Assembly: GCF_024220585.1 (NCBI RefSeq)
Contig: NZ_JAMXKF010000014.1
Location: 100,266 to 164,265 of the forward strand
Length of the DNA: 64,000 nucleotides
Source of the DNA: Dyadobacter diqingensis
GTDB taxonomy: Bacteria > Bacteroidota > Bacteroidia > Cytophagales > Spirosomataceae
Direction: 5' to 3'
Positions 16,689 to 26,109 of this stretch are shown piece by piece (position 1 is the stretch's first letter; every line of letters begins with the position of its first letter). Made by a program: the position numbers and the translations under genes. The notes beneath the pieces are model-generated. The model was not told the DNA's origin and did not search any database. It saw nothing but the letters and a program-made list of their open reading frames with translations.

Positions 16689-18581
16689 TTAATACTGTGG
16701 ATTCTGAACCAAACCGTTTGAACCGACACCCGGGATATACCGGTAATATTGCTTGTAATCGAAAGTAGACGGATTCAAACGCTGGATGGTCTGACGAATA
16801 AAAATGTACTTCGCCGGCGAAACGCGTAAATCCAGAACGGGAATCAGCGCGTGACGAACCGAGTTATTGAACAGCGTATGATATTCCCGTCTTCTCACCA
16901 GATCCCAGAAACGTTTGTTTTCAAAAGCCAGCTCGACTCTCCGTTCACGGATCACGTTGTCGATGGTCAACGGAATATCCTTGGTATGGCCTGCTCTGCG
17001 ACGAATGTCATTTAATGCCTTAGCCCCTTTGTCAGCTGCACCGGTACCGCTTTCCACGATGGCCTCGGCATAAATCAGCAGAATTTCAGCATAACGAAAA
17101 TCAGCCCAATCCGATACCGTTTGGTTCCAGCCCGGTGCCACATTGACCCCTTCATTCAGGAATTTCTTAAAACTTACTCCCGTGCGGGTGTTATTACCGC
17201 CCCAGGTGTCAAAACCCGAATATTGCGTACGATCAGCGGCGCCGTAAGGATAATAGGTTTTTCCGTTGGTCGTAACAGGTTCTCCACCGAAAAGCTGAGC
17301 GTTTCCATCCGGTTTGATAAATCCGGCCTGGATAATGATCTTCTGGCCTTTCCAGGATGTTCCCGGCAAAACCGCCGTTGCCCAAAGCCGTGCGTCCTTA
17401 TCTTTGTAAATACCCGCCGGATCATCGAAACGTTTGTAGGTTTTCGAAGCGTTGAAACCATTGTAATCATTCAGATCATTGCCTGCGTCACTGGTAACAA
17501 CCGGTGCGCTTTTTCCCGGATCGGTGTAACTTTCATAAGCGTCGATCAGATCCAGCGTCGGGTTCATACGACCCGGATGCGGCCAGCCGTTTGCAGTCTG
17601 GTTTGGCTGATACCAGATTCCGTAGTTATGTCCCGTTCCCGAGCCCGGTCTTGCAAAACCTTTGATAAAAATGGCTTCGTTCGGTGCAATATTCGGATCT
17701 TCAAAAAGCTTTCTGTAATTGTCAGCTGCCTCTTCCGGCGATGCCGGCGCAGGCTTATAGAGCGAAAACTTGCCAGAATTGATAAGTGCCTCAGAAGCTT
17801 CCATAGCAGCTTTATAATAACCTGCCGCAGCCGACTTATCCAGTCCTACCAGCTTTTGGTCAACCGCCGTTCCGGAAATCGGAGCCCTATCTCCGTATTT
17901 CGCCAGAGAGGCCGCGTGTAATGCAACTCTTGATTTCAGCGCATAAGCCACCCATTTTGTAGCTCTCCGCTCACCTCCCGGCCAGGATTCTGCCAGGTTT
18001 TGAATCGCTACGTCACATTCTTTTAAAACAAAGTCCCAGGTTTCTTTTTCCGTACTTCTTGGTACTTTCAGTGCCTCCACACTACCTTCATACTTCTGCA
18101 CGGACGTGATCAATGGCACACCGCCATATCTTTTCGCCAGAGCAAAATAGGCATAGGCGCGAATGAACGCACTTTCTCCGACAAGTGCCTGGGTTTCTTC
18201 CGCGGTTACGGTCAGTGTCGGGATAATGTCAATAAGAATATTTGTGTCACGGATCAGTTTGTATCCCTGATCCCACCACTGAAAATCATCATTGCCTATA
18301 AAATCGCCAAATTCGGTATGAACTGCTTCATCAGTAACCATCGCAGGTGCGAAACCTCCGTTGTTCGGGTCACCCGTGTTCCAGTTAAAACCCTGTCTGA
18401 AAAAGGTAAAATCTTCAATGGGCAGCTGGTAGTAAAGATTTGCCATGTAAAGTTTCACACCTTCCGGGTTGGAGAAAAGATTCTCACCCTGCAATTTGTC
18501 CAAAGGCTGTTTGTCCAGCACGTCTCCGCAGCTCAGCGAAAACAGGATGGGCAGCAATATTATATATCTGATTAATTTCAT
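16689..18581 (-). CDS. SusD/RagB family nutrient-binding outer-membrane lipoprotein
   Basis: The product has 630 residues. The signal MKLIRYIILLPILFSLSCG gives a lipobox with Cys18. SusD features include DVLDKQPLD at the mature N-terminus and TPR-like helices (ESAFIRAYAYFALAKRYGGVPLI). The C-terminal part reads FRYAEILLIYAEA, ALNDIRRRAG and ERRVELAFENKRFWDLVRR, all hallmarks of the RagB/SusD family. It caps the SusC transporter encoded 11 bases upstream and captures oligosaccharide at the cell surface. The length is at the upper end for the family. Confidence 0.96.
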   Translation of the reverse strand: MKLIRYIILLPILFSLSCGDVLDKQPLDKLQGENLFSNPEGVKLYMANLYYQLPIEDFTFFRQGFNWNTGDPNNGGFAPAMVTDEAVHTEFGDFIGNDDFQWWDQGYKLIRDTNILIDIIPTLTVTAEETQALVGESAFIRAYAYFALAKRYGGVPLITSVQKYEGSVEALKVPRSTEKETWDFVLKECDVAIQNLAESWPGGERRATKWVAYALKSRVALHAASLAKYGDRAPISGTAVDQKLVGLDKSAAAGYYKAAMEASEALINSGKFSLYKPAPASPEEAADNYRKLFEDPNIAPNEAIFIKGFARPGSGTGHNYGIWYQPNQTANGWPHPGRMNPTLDLIDAYESYTDPGKSAPVVTSDAGNDLNDYNGFNASKTYKRFDDPAGIYKDKDARLWATAVLPGTSWKGQKIIIQAGFIKPDGNAQLFGGEPVTTNGKTYYPYGAADRTQYSGFDTWGGNNTRTGVSFKKFLNEGVNVAPGWNQTVSDWADFRYAEILLIYAEAIVESGTGAADKGAKALNDIRRRAGHTKDIPLTIDNVIRERRVELAFENKRFWDLVRRREYHTLFNNSVRHALIPVLDLRVSPAKYIFIRQTIQRLNPSTFDYKQYYRYIPGVGSNGLVQNPQY

Positions 18582-18592
18582 GTTTCGCGTAC

Positions 18593-21500
18593 TTAAAATT
18601 TAACGTTAATACCAAAGTTGTAGCTTCTCGTTACCGGATAGGTCAATCCGGCACCAAACAGGCCTTCGATTTTTTCCGGGTCAAATGGCTTTACGAAAGG
18701 ATCGGCCCAGGTGAAAATATTATGTGCATTTCCATAAATCCGCACATCCTCGATACCGATCTTTTTCAGCCAGCCCAGTTTGAAGGTATATCCCAGCTGT
18801 GCACTTTTGAATCGCAGATAAGAAGCATCTTTCCGCCACGCCGAACTTTCAGCGTACATCGCGCCCACATTATAGTTGAAACGAGAAGCCGGCCATTTAC
18901 CCGGAATCCATTGATTATCCTCTGATAAATGCCATCTGTCGTGGAAATACTCCGGCGTGTTTCCTCGGAACGCGAAGACCTCCGCATACACTTCACGAAA
19001 ACGAACGCTGTATTTTCCCGATCCCTGAAACAACGCGGTAAAATCGAAACCTTTGTACGAAGCATTTAACGTGACACCATAATACATTTTAGGATCGCCC
19101 CCGAAAAATAATGGCATGGCATCGTTACCGTCAATCACGCCGTTTCCGTCAACGTCTTTGTATTTAAAATCTCCCGGAAGCTCGCGCGTGTTACCGAGGT
19201 CGCCGTTCTGGATCGGCGCATAAATAACTTCGTCTTTGGTTTGAAACTGGCCTTCCAGCTGATATGCCCAAACGACGTCATTCCAGCGGTTTGCTCCACC
19301 GTTACGCCATTTATCCGTGCTGCTCAGAAAATCTCCTCTTTCGATATAGCGGTTCATCGTCCGCGCGAAATTGAAGTTTCCGGAAATACCATATTTAAAA
19401 TCACGGATCTGGCCGCTGTATCCGGCTGTAAATTCGATCCCTCTCACGCGGTCGCTGTTCAGGTTCTCATCGGGCAGGGTTCCTCCAAAAGTATTGGGCA
19501 GAGACACATTCCGTCGGGCTAACAATCCTCTTCGGTCCCTTTGATAGATGTCAAAGGTCAGGTCAATCTTGTTGTCCCAAAGTCCGACATCAATACCAAC
19601 ATCCTGAATTTTCGATTTAAACCAGGTAAGTTTTTCATTGACAATCGCCGGCGAAGCCGCTCCTGTGGTATAATTTCCATTCGTGAATTCATATCCACCG
19701 CCTCCGCTCAAAGAAAATCCGGGCACATACTGGAACGGAGCTCCGGCATCCGCTCCTACCAGGCCATAAGAACCTCTTAGTTTAAGCGTTGAAATGAAAG
19801 GAATATTTTTCATGAAACCTTCCTCGGTTACACGCCATCCGGCAGAAACAACCGGGAACAATCCCCAGCGACGATCCGGATGATAACGGTAAGATCCATC
19901 GTAGCGGGCGGCTACTTCCAGCAGATATTTTTCCTTAAAATCATAATTCAGACGGCCGACATAAGACTGGCTTGCATATTCACTTTCGGATCCGCTGGTG
20001 GTCTGGTTATTCAAACCGGCCTGGTCGATCTGGTCGTTGGTAAAAAAGGCATATTCCCTTCCCAGTCCTGCCCAGCGATTTTTTGATTCCTGCTGTTCAT
20101 AAACCAGCGTGGCACCGATGTTATGGTTTTTCGCGATAACCGTGTTGTAAAGCAATTGTCCCTGAAAGGTAATCCGGTTGTTATCGGAAAAATTGTTACC
20201 GATTCTCGACGGATTCCGCTGCGCATGTGCCGTGTACTTATCCGTTGCGGCATCGTAGGTATAAAGATTGTAGCTTTTTGAAACCGATTTCGCGCGGTAA
20301 TTATTGCTGTCATAAGCAACGAGACCTTTCACTTTAAGTCCGGGAACAAACGGAACGGTATAAGTCAAAGCGAAAGTCGACTGGAAGAATTTATTAGCTT
20401 CTTCGTTATAACCTGTCAAAGCACCGTCTGCCAGGGCAACCGGGTTATAACCACCGCTGAGCAAGGCCGGATATTTCGGATTGTCGTTGGCATAGGGTCT
20501 TTCGGTTGGCAAAGCGATACGTGTTCCTTTATAAATATTAAAGAAGTTGTCACCGGGCTGTGTTCTTTTATCAAAAAGTCCAGATAAAATCAGATCCGCT
20601 TTCAGGTTTTTGGTCAGATCAATACCCACATTGGTACGGAAAGTATATTTCTTGTACCCCATGTCATTGCTTTTCAAAAGCCCGTTCTCATTCTGATATC
20701 CGAAACTTGTGAAATAAGTCGCAGCACCCTCACCGCCCGAGGCCGAAATAAAATGCTGCTGCTGGGAAGCAGATTTATTCAAAACCTCCTTGTACCAATC
20801 CGTGTTCTGATAACCCGGCGCACCAACCCTGAATTTTTCAATTTCCTCCGCTGAGTAAACGGGTTTCTCACCCAGGTTTTTCGCTGCGTCATTACGCATT
20901 TCCGCCCATTGCAAAGCGCTGGTCATATTGGGCACGTCGGTGGGACTTTGGCGACCATATACCGCGTTGTAGCTGAACTTTGGTTTTCCTTTTGTTCCTT
21001 TTTTGGTGGTAACGATTACCACACCGTTTCCGGCCCGAATCCCGAAAATAGCCGCAGAAGCATCTTTCAGTACGGAAATGCTTTCGATATCGTCCGGGTT
21101 GATCTTCTGGAATTCATATCCGCCATCCCGCGCCACACCATCTACCACATAAAGCGGCTCGCCAAATCCACGGATGTTGATGCTAGTACTGAACGAACCC
21201 GGCTCGCCTGAATTTTGGCGAATTTGTACCCCGGCAACTTTCCCCTGAAGACTTTGTGCCAAACTGGTGTGGGTTGTGGTTTTGATCGCCTCCGATACAA
21301 TGTTGGAAATCGCGCCGGTTAGTGTTTGCTTGCGCTGCGTACCATAACCCACCACGACAACTTCCTGAAGTTCGTCCGTGCTGAGTTCCAGTTTTATCTG
21401 GAAAGAGGTTTTATTGCCGGTTTCTATTTCCTGTTTTTTATAACCCAGAAAACTGATCACCAGCGTTGAACCCGACTTGGGAATACTTAACGAAAACTTT

Positions 21501-21736
21501 CCGTTGACATCCGTTGTGGTTCCTTTTACCGAGCCTTTCAGCACAACGCTCGCACCGGGAACCGGCTGATTTTTCTCGTCATCCACTTCGCCGGAAATTA
21601 TGATTTCATCGGCACCGGCTGACTGGGTTTGGGCATAGGCCTGAGAAGAAAGTAACACAGCCAACGCCATCATGACTTGCTGTAAAACTTTCACACAGAC
21701 CTTTATTCTCTTTTTTAATAAAGGTTGATTTTCCAT
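18593..21736 (-). CDS. SusC/RagA family TonB-linked outer-membrane transporter
   Basis: The product has 1047 residues. A long signal region (1-36, ending SQAYAQ) is followed by a carboxypeptidase-D-regulatory-like domain (about 45-125: GEVDDEKNQPVPGASVVLKG). Next come the plug, with LYVVDGVARDGG and DDIESISVLKDASAAIFGI, and the 22-strand barrel ending in SYNFGINVKF. The terminal Phe is the usual BAM signal. With SusD it imports oligosaccharides using TonB energy. It is the first gene of the operon SusC-SusD-DUF3823(-GH99-GH43). No anti-sigma contact extension (STN domain) is seen. Control by an ECF sigma pair is therefore less likely than control by the sensor regulator at 10360. Confidence 0.97.
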   Translation of the reverse strand: MENQPLLKKRIKVCVKVLQQVMMALAVLLSSQAYAQTQSAGADEIIISGEVDDEKNQPVPGASVVLKGSVKGTTTDVNGKFSLSIPKSGSTLVISFLGYKKQEIETGNKTSFQIKLELSTDELQEVVVVGYGTQRKQTLTGAISNIVSEAIKTTTHTSLAQSLQGKVAGVQIRQNSGEPGSFSTSINIRGFGEPLYVVDGVARDGGYEFQKINPDDIESISVLKDASAAIFGIRAGNGVVIVTTKKGTKGKPKFSYNAVYGRQSPTDVPNMTSALQWAEMRNDAAKNLGEKPVYSAEEIEKFRVGAPGYQNTDWYKEVLNKSASQQQHFISASGGEGAATYFTSFGYQNENGLLKSNDMGYKKYTFRTNVGIDLTKNLKADLILSGLFDKRTQPGDNFFNIYKGTRIALPTERPYANDNPKYPALLSGGYNPVALADGALTGYNEEANKFFQSTFALTYTVPFVPGLKVKGLVAYDSNNYRAKSVSKSYNLYTYDAATDKYTAHAQRNPSRIGNNFSDNNRITFQGQLLYNTVIAKNHNIGATLVYEQQESKNRWAGLGREYAFFTNDQIDQAGLNNQTTSGSESEYASQSYVGRLNYDFKEKYLLEVAARYDGSYRYHPDRRWGLFPVVSAGWRVTEEGFMKNIPFISTLKLRGSYGLVGADAGAPFQYVPGFSLSGGGGYEFTNGNYTTGAASPAIVNEKLTWFKSKIQDVGIDVGLWDNKIDLTFDIYQRDRRGLLARRNVSLPNTFGGTLPDENLNSDRVRGIEFTAGYSGQIRDFKYGISGNFNFARTMNRYIERGDFLSSTDKWRNGGANRWNDVVWAYQLEGQFQTKDEVIYAPIQNGDLGNTRELPGDFKYKDVDGNGVIDGNDAMPLFFGGDPKMYYGVTLNASYKGFDFTALFQGSGKYSVRFREVYAEVFAFRGNTPEYFHDRWHLSEDNQWIPGKWPASRFNYNVGAMYAESSAWRKDASYLRFKSAQLGYTFKLGWLKKIGIEDVRIYGNAHNIFTWADPFVKPFDPEKIEGLFGAGLTYPVTRSYNFGINVKF

Positions 21737-22102
21737 ATAAATAAATTGGTGAGTAATTATCCGACTGAACGAATGGTAAAAGTGGGTTTCGTGGAATGGG
21801 ATTTGTAATCTTATTTTGTCATAGGCAAGGATTTGTTAAGCGTTAAAACAGACGAAGGCCCGGTTAAAATCGTGCACAGCCTGGCTGTCGGAAGTCATCA
21901 CGGTCGTCTGATTTTTTTGATAATAAGTAAGCTTGTGTTAATCGGTTTTGGCCAAACCATGGGGTCAAAATAAGGCGGGAGCTATTAAGAAATAGTTAAT
22001 AAATGATTAATAGCAGTACTGAAACAATATAATTTTTAATTATATCTATAAATATTCGCGAGGTTGGGGCTTTTGTATCCCAAGTTTTGAAAGTATAATC
22101 TT
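21737..22102. other. Intergenic region between SusC and endonuclease V genes, divergent promoters expected
   Basis: The region has 366 bases with no gene. It must hold the minus-strand promoter of the SusC operon and the plus-strand promoter of nfi. I found no full TTTG-N19-TAnnTTTG match on the minus strand. On the plus strand TTTG near 22072 is followed after 18 bases by TATAAT just before the nfi ATG, which is suggestive only. No clear hairpin was seen. Confidence 0.4.
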
Positions 22103-22819
22103 ATGGAAGAAGATGATTTGCAGTATGATAACCTGAATCTGGCAGAAGCCAAGGCCATTCAGTCTGAACTGCGCGACAGAATTCAAATAACGCCGTTAGC
22201 GAAACCTATACTGACGATTGCAGGGGCCGATATTTCACTGAACCGATTCAGTGAAACTATTTTCGCCGGCATTGTCGTACTTCGGTATACGGATTTACAA
22301 CCGGTGGCGTATTCGCTCGTTCAAAGTAAAACGACGTTCCCTTATGTACCGGGTTTCCTCGCTTTCCGGGAAGTGCCGGCTTTGGTGCAGGCACTGGCAC
22401 AAATGCCCGTCCGGCCCGACGTGATGATGATTGACGGTCACGGCATCGCACACCCGAGAAGAATGGGGATTGCCGCCCACTTCGGCGCATTGACGGGTAT
22501 TGCCTCGATGGGTTGTGCAAAAAACATCCTATATGGGAAATGGCTTGAACCGGGAATTCAGAAGGGGAATTTTTCGCCCATTATGGCGAAGGAAGAAATG
22601 ATTGGTTATGCGTTTCGCTCGAAGTTCAAGACCAATCCTGTTTTTATTTCTCCGGGAAACAAAATGAGCTTGCAGGACAGTCTGGATATTGCCCGCCGCT
22701 GCGTCGGGAGTTATCGCTTGCCGGAACCGACGCGGAGAGCGCATGAGTTTGTGAATTTGTTCCGGACAGGCAAGTTGAAGGAGGGTTACCATGAGCTGCC
22801 TCCTTCCTTGTTATTCTAA
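22103..22819 (+). CDS. nfi: Endonuclease V (deoxyinosine 3'-endonuclease)
   Basis: The product has 238 residues. The enzyme nicks DNA at the second phosphodiester bond 3' to deoxyinosine and starts repair of deaminated adenine. Motifs in order are AGADIS (metal-binding Asp), FPYVPGFLAFREVP (the PYxPG wedge and metal-binding Glu), MIDGHGIAHPRRMGIAAHFG (metal-binding Asp and His-rich loop) and CAKN (where the usual text is VAK). Length is normal. The gene overlaps the convergent cyclotransferase gene by 4 bases, so no terminator separates them. Confidence 0.95.
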   Translation: MEEDDLQYDNLNLAEAKAIQSELRDRIQITPLAKPILTIAGADISLNRFSETIFAGIVVLRYTDLQPVAYSLVQSKTTFPYVPGFLAFREVPALVQALAQMPVRPDVMMIDGHGIAHPRRMGIAAHFGALTGIASMGCAKNILYGKWLEPGIQKGNFSPIMAKEEMIGYAFRSKFKTNPVFISPGNKMSLQDSLDIARRCVGSYRLPEPTRRAHEFVNLFRTGKLKEGYHELPPSLLF

Positions 22820-23904
22820 TTTTTAGCCAGCGTTTTGCGGTTGCTTTTGGCTGCTCCTGAAATCTTGATCTTGAATAAAGTAGGCCAGTTTTTGCCCGTA
22901 ATGTAAAAGGCGTCTTCCAGTGGCTGGTAAGCAATTCCGTTCAAAACACTTGATCCCGTTTGATCTACCTCAGCAGGAATGATTTTCTTCATATCCATGC
23001 TGCCAACAACCTTCCCGGTTTTCAGGTCGATCTGAACGATCCGATCGGTTTCCCAGACATTGGCAAAAACATAACCGTTTACATATTCCAGCTCATTGAT
23101 TTTGATCACAGGGCCTTTGTCATCGTACACTTCAATTTCACCTGTTTTTTGAAAGTCAGCGTTGAAAAAGTAAAGTTTATTCGACCCGTCACCCATGATG
23201 ATCGTCGAATCGTTGTGCGTCATTCCCCAGCCCTGTGTATAATAGGTGAAGGTTTTATCCAGCGTAAAATCCATATTATAACGGAAACCTACGCCGGTTG
23301 TCCAGGTCAGCTGATAAATTTTATCATTAAAAATCGTCAGGCCTTCCCCAAAATACTGATCAGTCAACGGTACTGATTTAATTGTCGCACCCGTTTTTAA
23401 ATCTATTTTCAATAAAAGCGATTTCCCGTTTTCTCCTGTGCTTTCGTATAATTCGCCTTTATAAAATTCCAGTCCTTCGGTAAAACTCGTCTTCTGATGC
23501 GGATAAGATGACAAAACGTTATAAGTCATTTCTTTCGGTGCAACATCTGAGACGAGCTCTACGGACAACGTATCCGCGAACGGCTCTTTCGTCTTGGTTG
23601 TCCCGCTTACAATCAGTTTTTTCCAGCCCGGTTTTTCGGAGTCCGCTTTAATAAAAATAGAATCAGAAACCTGTTTAGCTTCTGCCACTACCGCACCATT
23701 CCACTGCACTTCAAATTTGTCGACAGCCTGCGAAAAACCCACCGCAACAGAATCCCCGATTTTAAATCTGCTTTTGGTAATAACAGCCACCGGAATTTTC
23801 TGAGGCACCTCAGGATTTGATTCCGTTTTTTTTTCCTGCTTGCAAGAAAACACAGCCAGGCCTATCAATATAACAAGAAGAAAATGTGTGTTACGCGGAT
23901 TCAT
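22816..23904 (-). CDS. Glutaminyl-peptide cyclotransferase (glutamine cyclotransferase), lipoprotein
   Basis: The product has 362 residues from the ATG at 23904; the longer frame begins with TTG and is rejected. MNPRNTHFLLVILIGLAVFSC gives a lipobox. After an Ig-like N-terminal region (to about residue 130) comes the five-bladed propeller of PF05096: YPHQKTSFTEGLEFYKGELYES, FGEGLTIFNDKIYQLTW, GWGMTHND and INELEYVNGYVFANVWETDRI. This plant/bacterial-type enzyme converts N-terminal glutamine to pyroglutamate on exported proteins. It is expected in the periplasm or anchored in a membrane. The N-terminal Ig-like domain is an addition common in Bacteroidota. It is transcribed alone and converges on nfi. 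Confidence 0.88.
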   Translation of the reverse strand: MNPRNTHFLLVILIGLAVFSCKQEKKTESNPEVPQKIPVAVITKSRFKIGDSVAVGFSQAVDKFEVQWNGAVVAEAKQVSDSIFIKADSEKPGWKKLIVSGTTKTKEPFADTLSVELVSDVAPKEMTYNVLSSYPHQKTSFTEGLEFYKGELYESTGENGKSLLLKIDLKTGATIKSVPLTDQYFGEGLTIFNDKIYQLTWTTGVGFRYNMDFTLDKTFTYYTQGWGMTHNDSTIIMGDGSNKLYFFNADFQKTGEIEVYDDKGPVIKINELEYVNGYVFANVWETDRIVQIDLKTGKVVGSMDMKKIIPAEVDQTGSSVLNGIAYQPLEDAFYITGKNWPTLFKIKISGAAKSNRKTLAKN

Positions 23905-24246
23905 AAAAGGTGTTTTACAATTTGGCTGCAATATGGGTTAAATTAAAAGTTAGTGCAAAAAACGCCACGGCTTTTGTGTAGCGAAATATCTGATCGACAT
24001 TTCGTCTTTCTGATTTTAAGCATAATTTACAGGCATATTTAGAAAATAGTACGGCATGATAAATGGCAACGCCTGTCTACCTTGTCGTATTAGACCAATT
24101 AACTATTTCCAATGGTTATAATAAGTTGGAGCATAAATGTCGGAATAATGCGTAAGAATTCGATACGCCGCGGCTTACGAAACAAAACCAATCACCACGG
24201 TTTTTCTCCTTTTTTTATTTAACCCGAGTGGTATCTAAGCACGGCG
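23905..24246. other. Intergenic region, nothing recognisable
   Basis: About 340 bases between two minus-strand genes. No ORF with a plausible start, no RNA gene and no strong hairpin was found. It should contain the promoter of the cyclotransferase gene and the end of the hydrolase transcript. Confidence 0.5.
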
Positions 24247-25356
24247 CTATCTCGTCGCTGTTGTGTTGCTTTTTAGGTAGCTGTTAAAATGTGAAATAGT
24301 AAGCGTAGAGATCGTGTGATATACCTCGGGAACAGAACATTTACCCGACGACCTGACAACGGATGCCAACGAAGAAAAATCTTGGTGACCAGCAGAGTCA
24401 ATTTTCACAACCTGTTTTATAGCATTGACCTTGCTCAAAAAATTATAGGTAGAATCCTTCTTTGAGGTTTTAGGTTGTGGGTTACTCTCTAAACGTAAGT
24501 AAGGTACAGTTAAGGCTTCTTTTTTGAAGAAAGGTGTATTGATGGTCTCCTCAAAATCTCGATCCTCTGATTTCGAATAGCCATAATGATGGACTTCGGA
24601 GCCATCCAGTGAGACAATAGCATCTACCTCGTCCCGCTGCATAGCCCATAGTACTCCAGCCAGACCTCCCCAACTATAACCTAATACGCCTATTTTAGTT
24701 ATGTCTATTCTATTATCATGACTTAACAGGTTCAAAATTTGATCGGCGTCTTTAACCTGTTCCATCAAGTCAGCATTCTTCATCGTCATATCGCCAGGAT
24801 ACCGGCCAATTGAATTAATGCATGCAATGATGTAGCCTTGGCGTGCCAGCGATTCAAACAATAAGTAATTTTCATACCCCATCGAGCCAAAACTTGCAAA
24901 GTATAGGATTAAAGGAAATCGTTTAGATACTGACTTAGCCTGATTAAATGTATAGGTAGGATTTTGTAAAAGAAGGTTTGGCCGTGAGCAGCCAAACCCA
25001 TCACAAAATGATTTAGCTATGGTCATTGGTAAACTGTCAAACTTCTGAGGCGCACCGTAGAAATTAGCCCGGTGTTGTAGCAATTGCAAAAAATACCCAA
25101 ATCGCAGCGTCGAATCAGAAGAAACCGGTTGAGCAGGATACCACAGATCAATATCAATCGGTCGAAAATACAAACGATCGCTTTGCTCAACGTTTGGTCT
25201 GTAGGTTCTCGCACTATCAACAAATGAGATAACCCGGTATCCTACTTGGTAAACTATTGTACTGTCTGTGGATCTTTGATGGCTATTGTTGTCGGCACCG
25301 CAACTTGCCATCATTAGTAGGAGCAACCATAGAGGAAGGCAAAGAATTTTCAACAT
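24247..25356 (-). CDS. Alpha/beta hydrolase, PAF-acetylhydrolase/dienelactone-hydrolase-like lipoprotein
   Basis: The product has 369 residues. MLKILCLPLWLLLLMMASC is a lipoprotein signal with Cys19. The fold is shown by IDLWYPA near residue 70 (as in PAF-acetylhydrolase-like proteins), FPLILYFASFGS (oxyanion strand), RQGYIIACINSIGRYPGD and GVLGYSWGGLAGVLWA, where Ser of GYSWGG is the nucleophile. The His is probably that of DSAGHQDF near residue 320. It may hydrolyse an ester at the cell envelope; the substrate is unknown. The gene stands alone between long gaps. Codon and base use look slightly more AT-rich than in the glycan locus. Confidence 0.72.
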   Translation of the reverse strand: MLKILCLPLWLLLLMMASCGADNNSHQRSTDSTIVYQVGYRVISFVDSARTYRPNVEQSDRLYFRPIDIDLWYPAQPVSSDSTLRFGYFLQLLQHRANFYGAPQKFDSLPMTIAKSFCDGFGCSRPNLLLQNPTYTFNQAKSVSKRFPLILYFASFGSMGYENYLLFESLARQGYIIACINSIGRYPGDMTMKNADLMEQVKDADQILNLLSHDNRIDITKIGVLGYSWGGLAGVLWAMQRDEVDAIVSLDGSEVHHYGYSKSEDRDFEETINTPFFKKEALTVPYLRLESNPQPKTSKKDSTYNFLSKVNAIKQVVKIDSAGHQDFSSLASVVRSSGKCSVPEVYHTISTLTISHFNSYLKSNTTATR

Positions 25357-25566
25357 AAAGGTTTATCTAACTGATTGACATTAAGTCGAAGTTATGTAAA
25401 ATACTGCCATGGAATTGCCATTTTAACAAACTTTAATAGAGTGGTACGGAAACTCGTTGCTTTTTCACACAACATCCGCAGAATCGTTAAAATGACTTGC
25501 TCTTTCTTCGGATATTTAAATATCAGCAGATTACACAGGACCGATTTCACAAGCTGTCTTATAACA

Positions 25567-25604
25567 AAAAATCCTGCCGTAAAAGTATTCATACGACAGG
25601 ATTT
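25567..25604 (-). terminator. Terminator after the DUF3467 gene
   Basis: AAATCCTGcCGTA and TACGaCAGGATTT pair with one internal mismatch, and the minus strand ends in a T-run. It lies 20 bases after the DUF3467 stop codon. Confidence 0.7.
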
Positions 25605-25623
25605 CAGTAAAAATATATAACAG

Positions 25624-25953
25624 TTAAGCTTCTCCGCCAGGTCCTCCGAAACTGATCGGAAAGTTAAAGGATGGATCGCTGTCGTGATTGCTCTGGATCG
25701 GCCCGTACTGATCTTCGTACTTTTCGATATTATCCTTTAAAGCGGCAACCAAACGTTTTGCATGCTCCGGTGTGATGATGATACGCGCCTTTACCTTTGC
25801 ACGGGGAACACCTGGCATCAGACGGATAAAGTCTAGTATAAATTCGCTGTTGGAATGAGCGATCATCGCAAGGTTTGAGTAAACTCCCTCGGCCATTTCT
25901 TCCGAAAGTTCTACATTAATCTGCTGTTCGTTTTCTTTGTTGTTGTCTTCCAT
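25624..25953 (-). CDS. DUF3467 domain-containing protein
   Basis: The product has 109 residues from the ATG at 25953; the longer frame begins with TTG two codons earlier. After a short acidic head, INVELSEEMAEGVYSNLAMI followed by HSNSEFILDF and ITPEHAKRLVAALKDNI is the DUF3467 signature. The family is small, soluble and widespread in bacteria. It has no established function, though it is often encoded beside transcription or envelope genes. Here it lies directly downstream of rpoC on the same strand but behind a strong rpoC terminator, so it probably has its own promoter. Confidence 0.85.
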   Translation of the reverse strand: MEDNNKENEQQINVELSEEMAEGVYSNLAMIAHSNSEFILDFIRLMPGVPRAKVKARIIITPEHAKRLVAALKDNIEKYEDQYGPIQSNHDSDPSFNFPISFGGPGGEA

Positions 25954-26054
25954 CGTCAAGGTTTTCGATATTTACTCAGGTGCTGGATAATTACTTGTAG
26001 TTATTCGTGCTTTTCGAAAGTGAAAATTACTAAAATTATACAGCATCTAAAAAC

Positions 26055-26091
26055 AAAGAGTCGGTTCCGCTTGCGCAGAACCGACTCTTTT
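26055..26091 (-). terminator. Terminator after rpoC
   Basis: AAAGAGTCGGTTC and GAACCGACTCTTT are perfect 13-bp arms around a 10-nt loop, with T-runs on both strands. It ends the rpoB-rpoC transcript. Confidence 0.9.
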
Positions 26092-26109
26092 ATCTTATTA
26101 GAATTCCTA

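Noticed and set aside
17121..17921. Plus-strand ORF of 266 codons inside the SusD gene
   Set aside because: Antisense to an intact SusD; no motif, signal or promoter.
22070..22100. Sigma70 promoter of nfi (TTTG-N18-TATAAT)
   Set aside because: The boxes mix two consensus types and the position is almost on the ATG; not strong enough to list as a feature.
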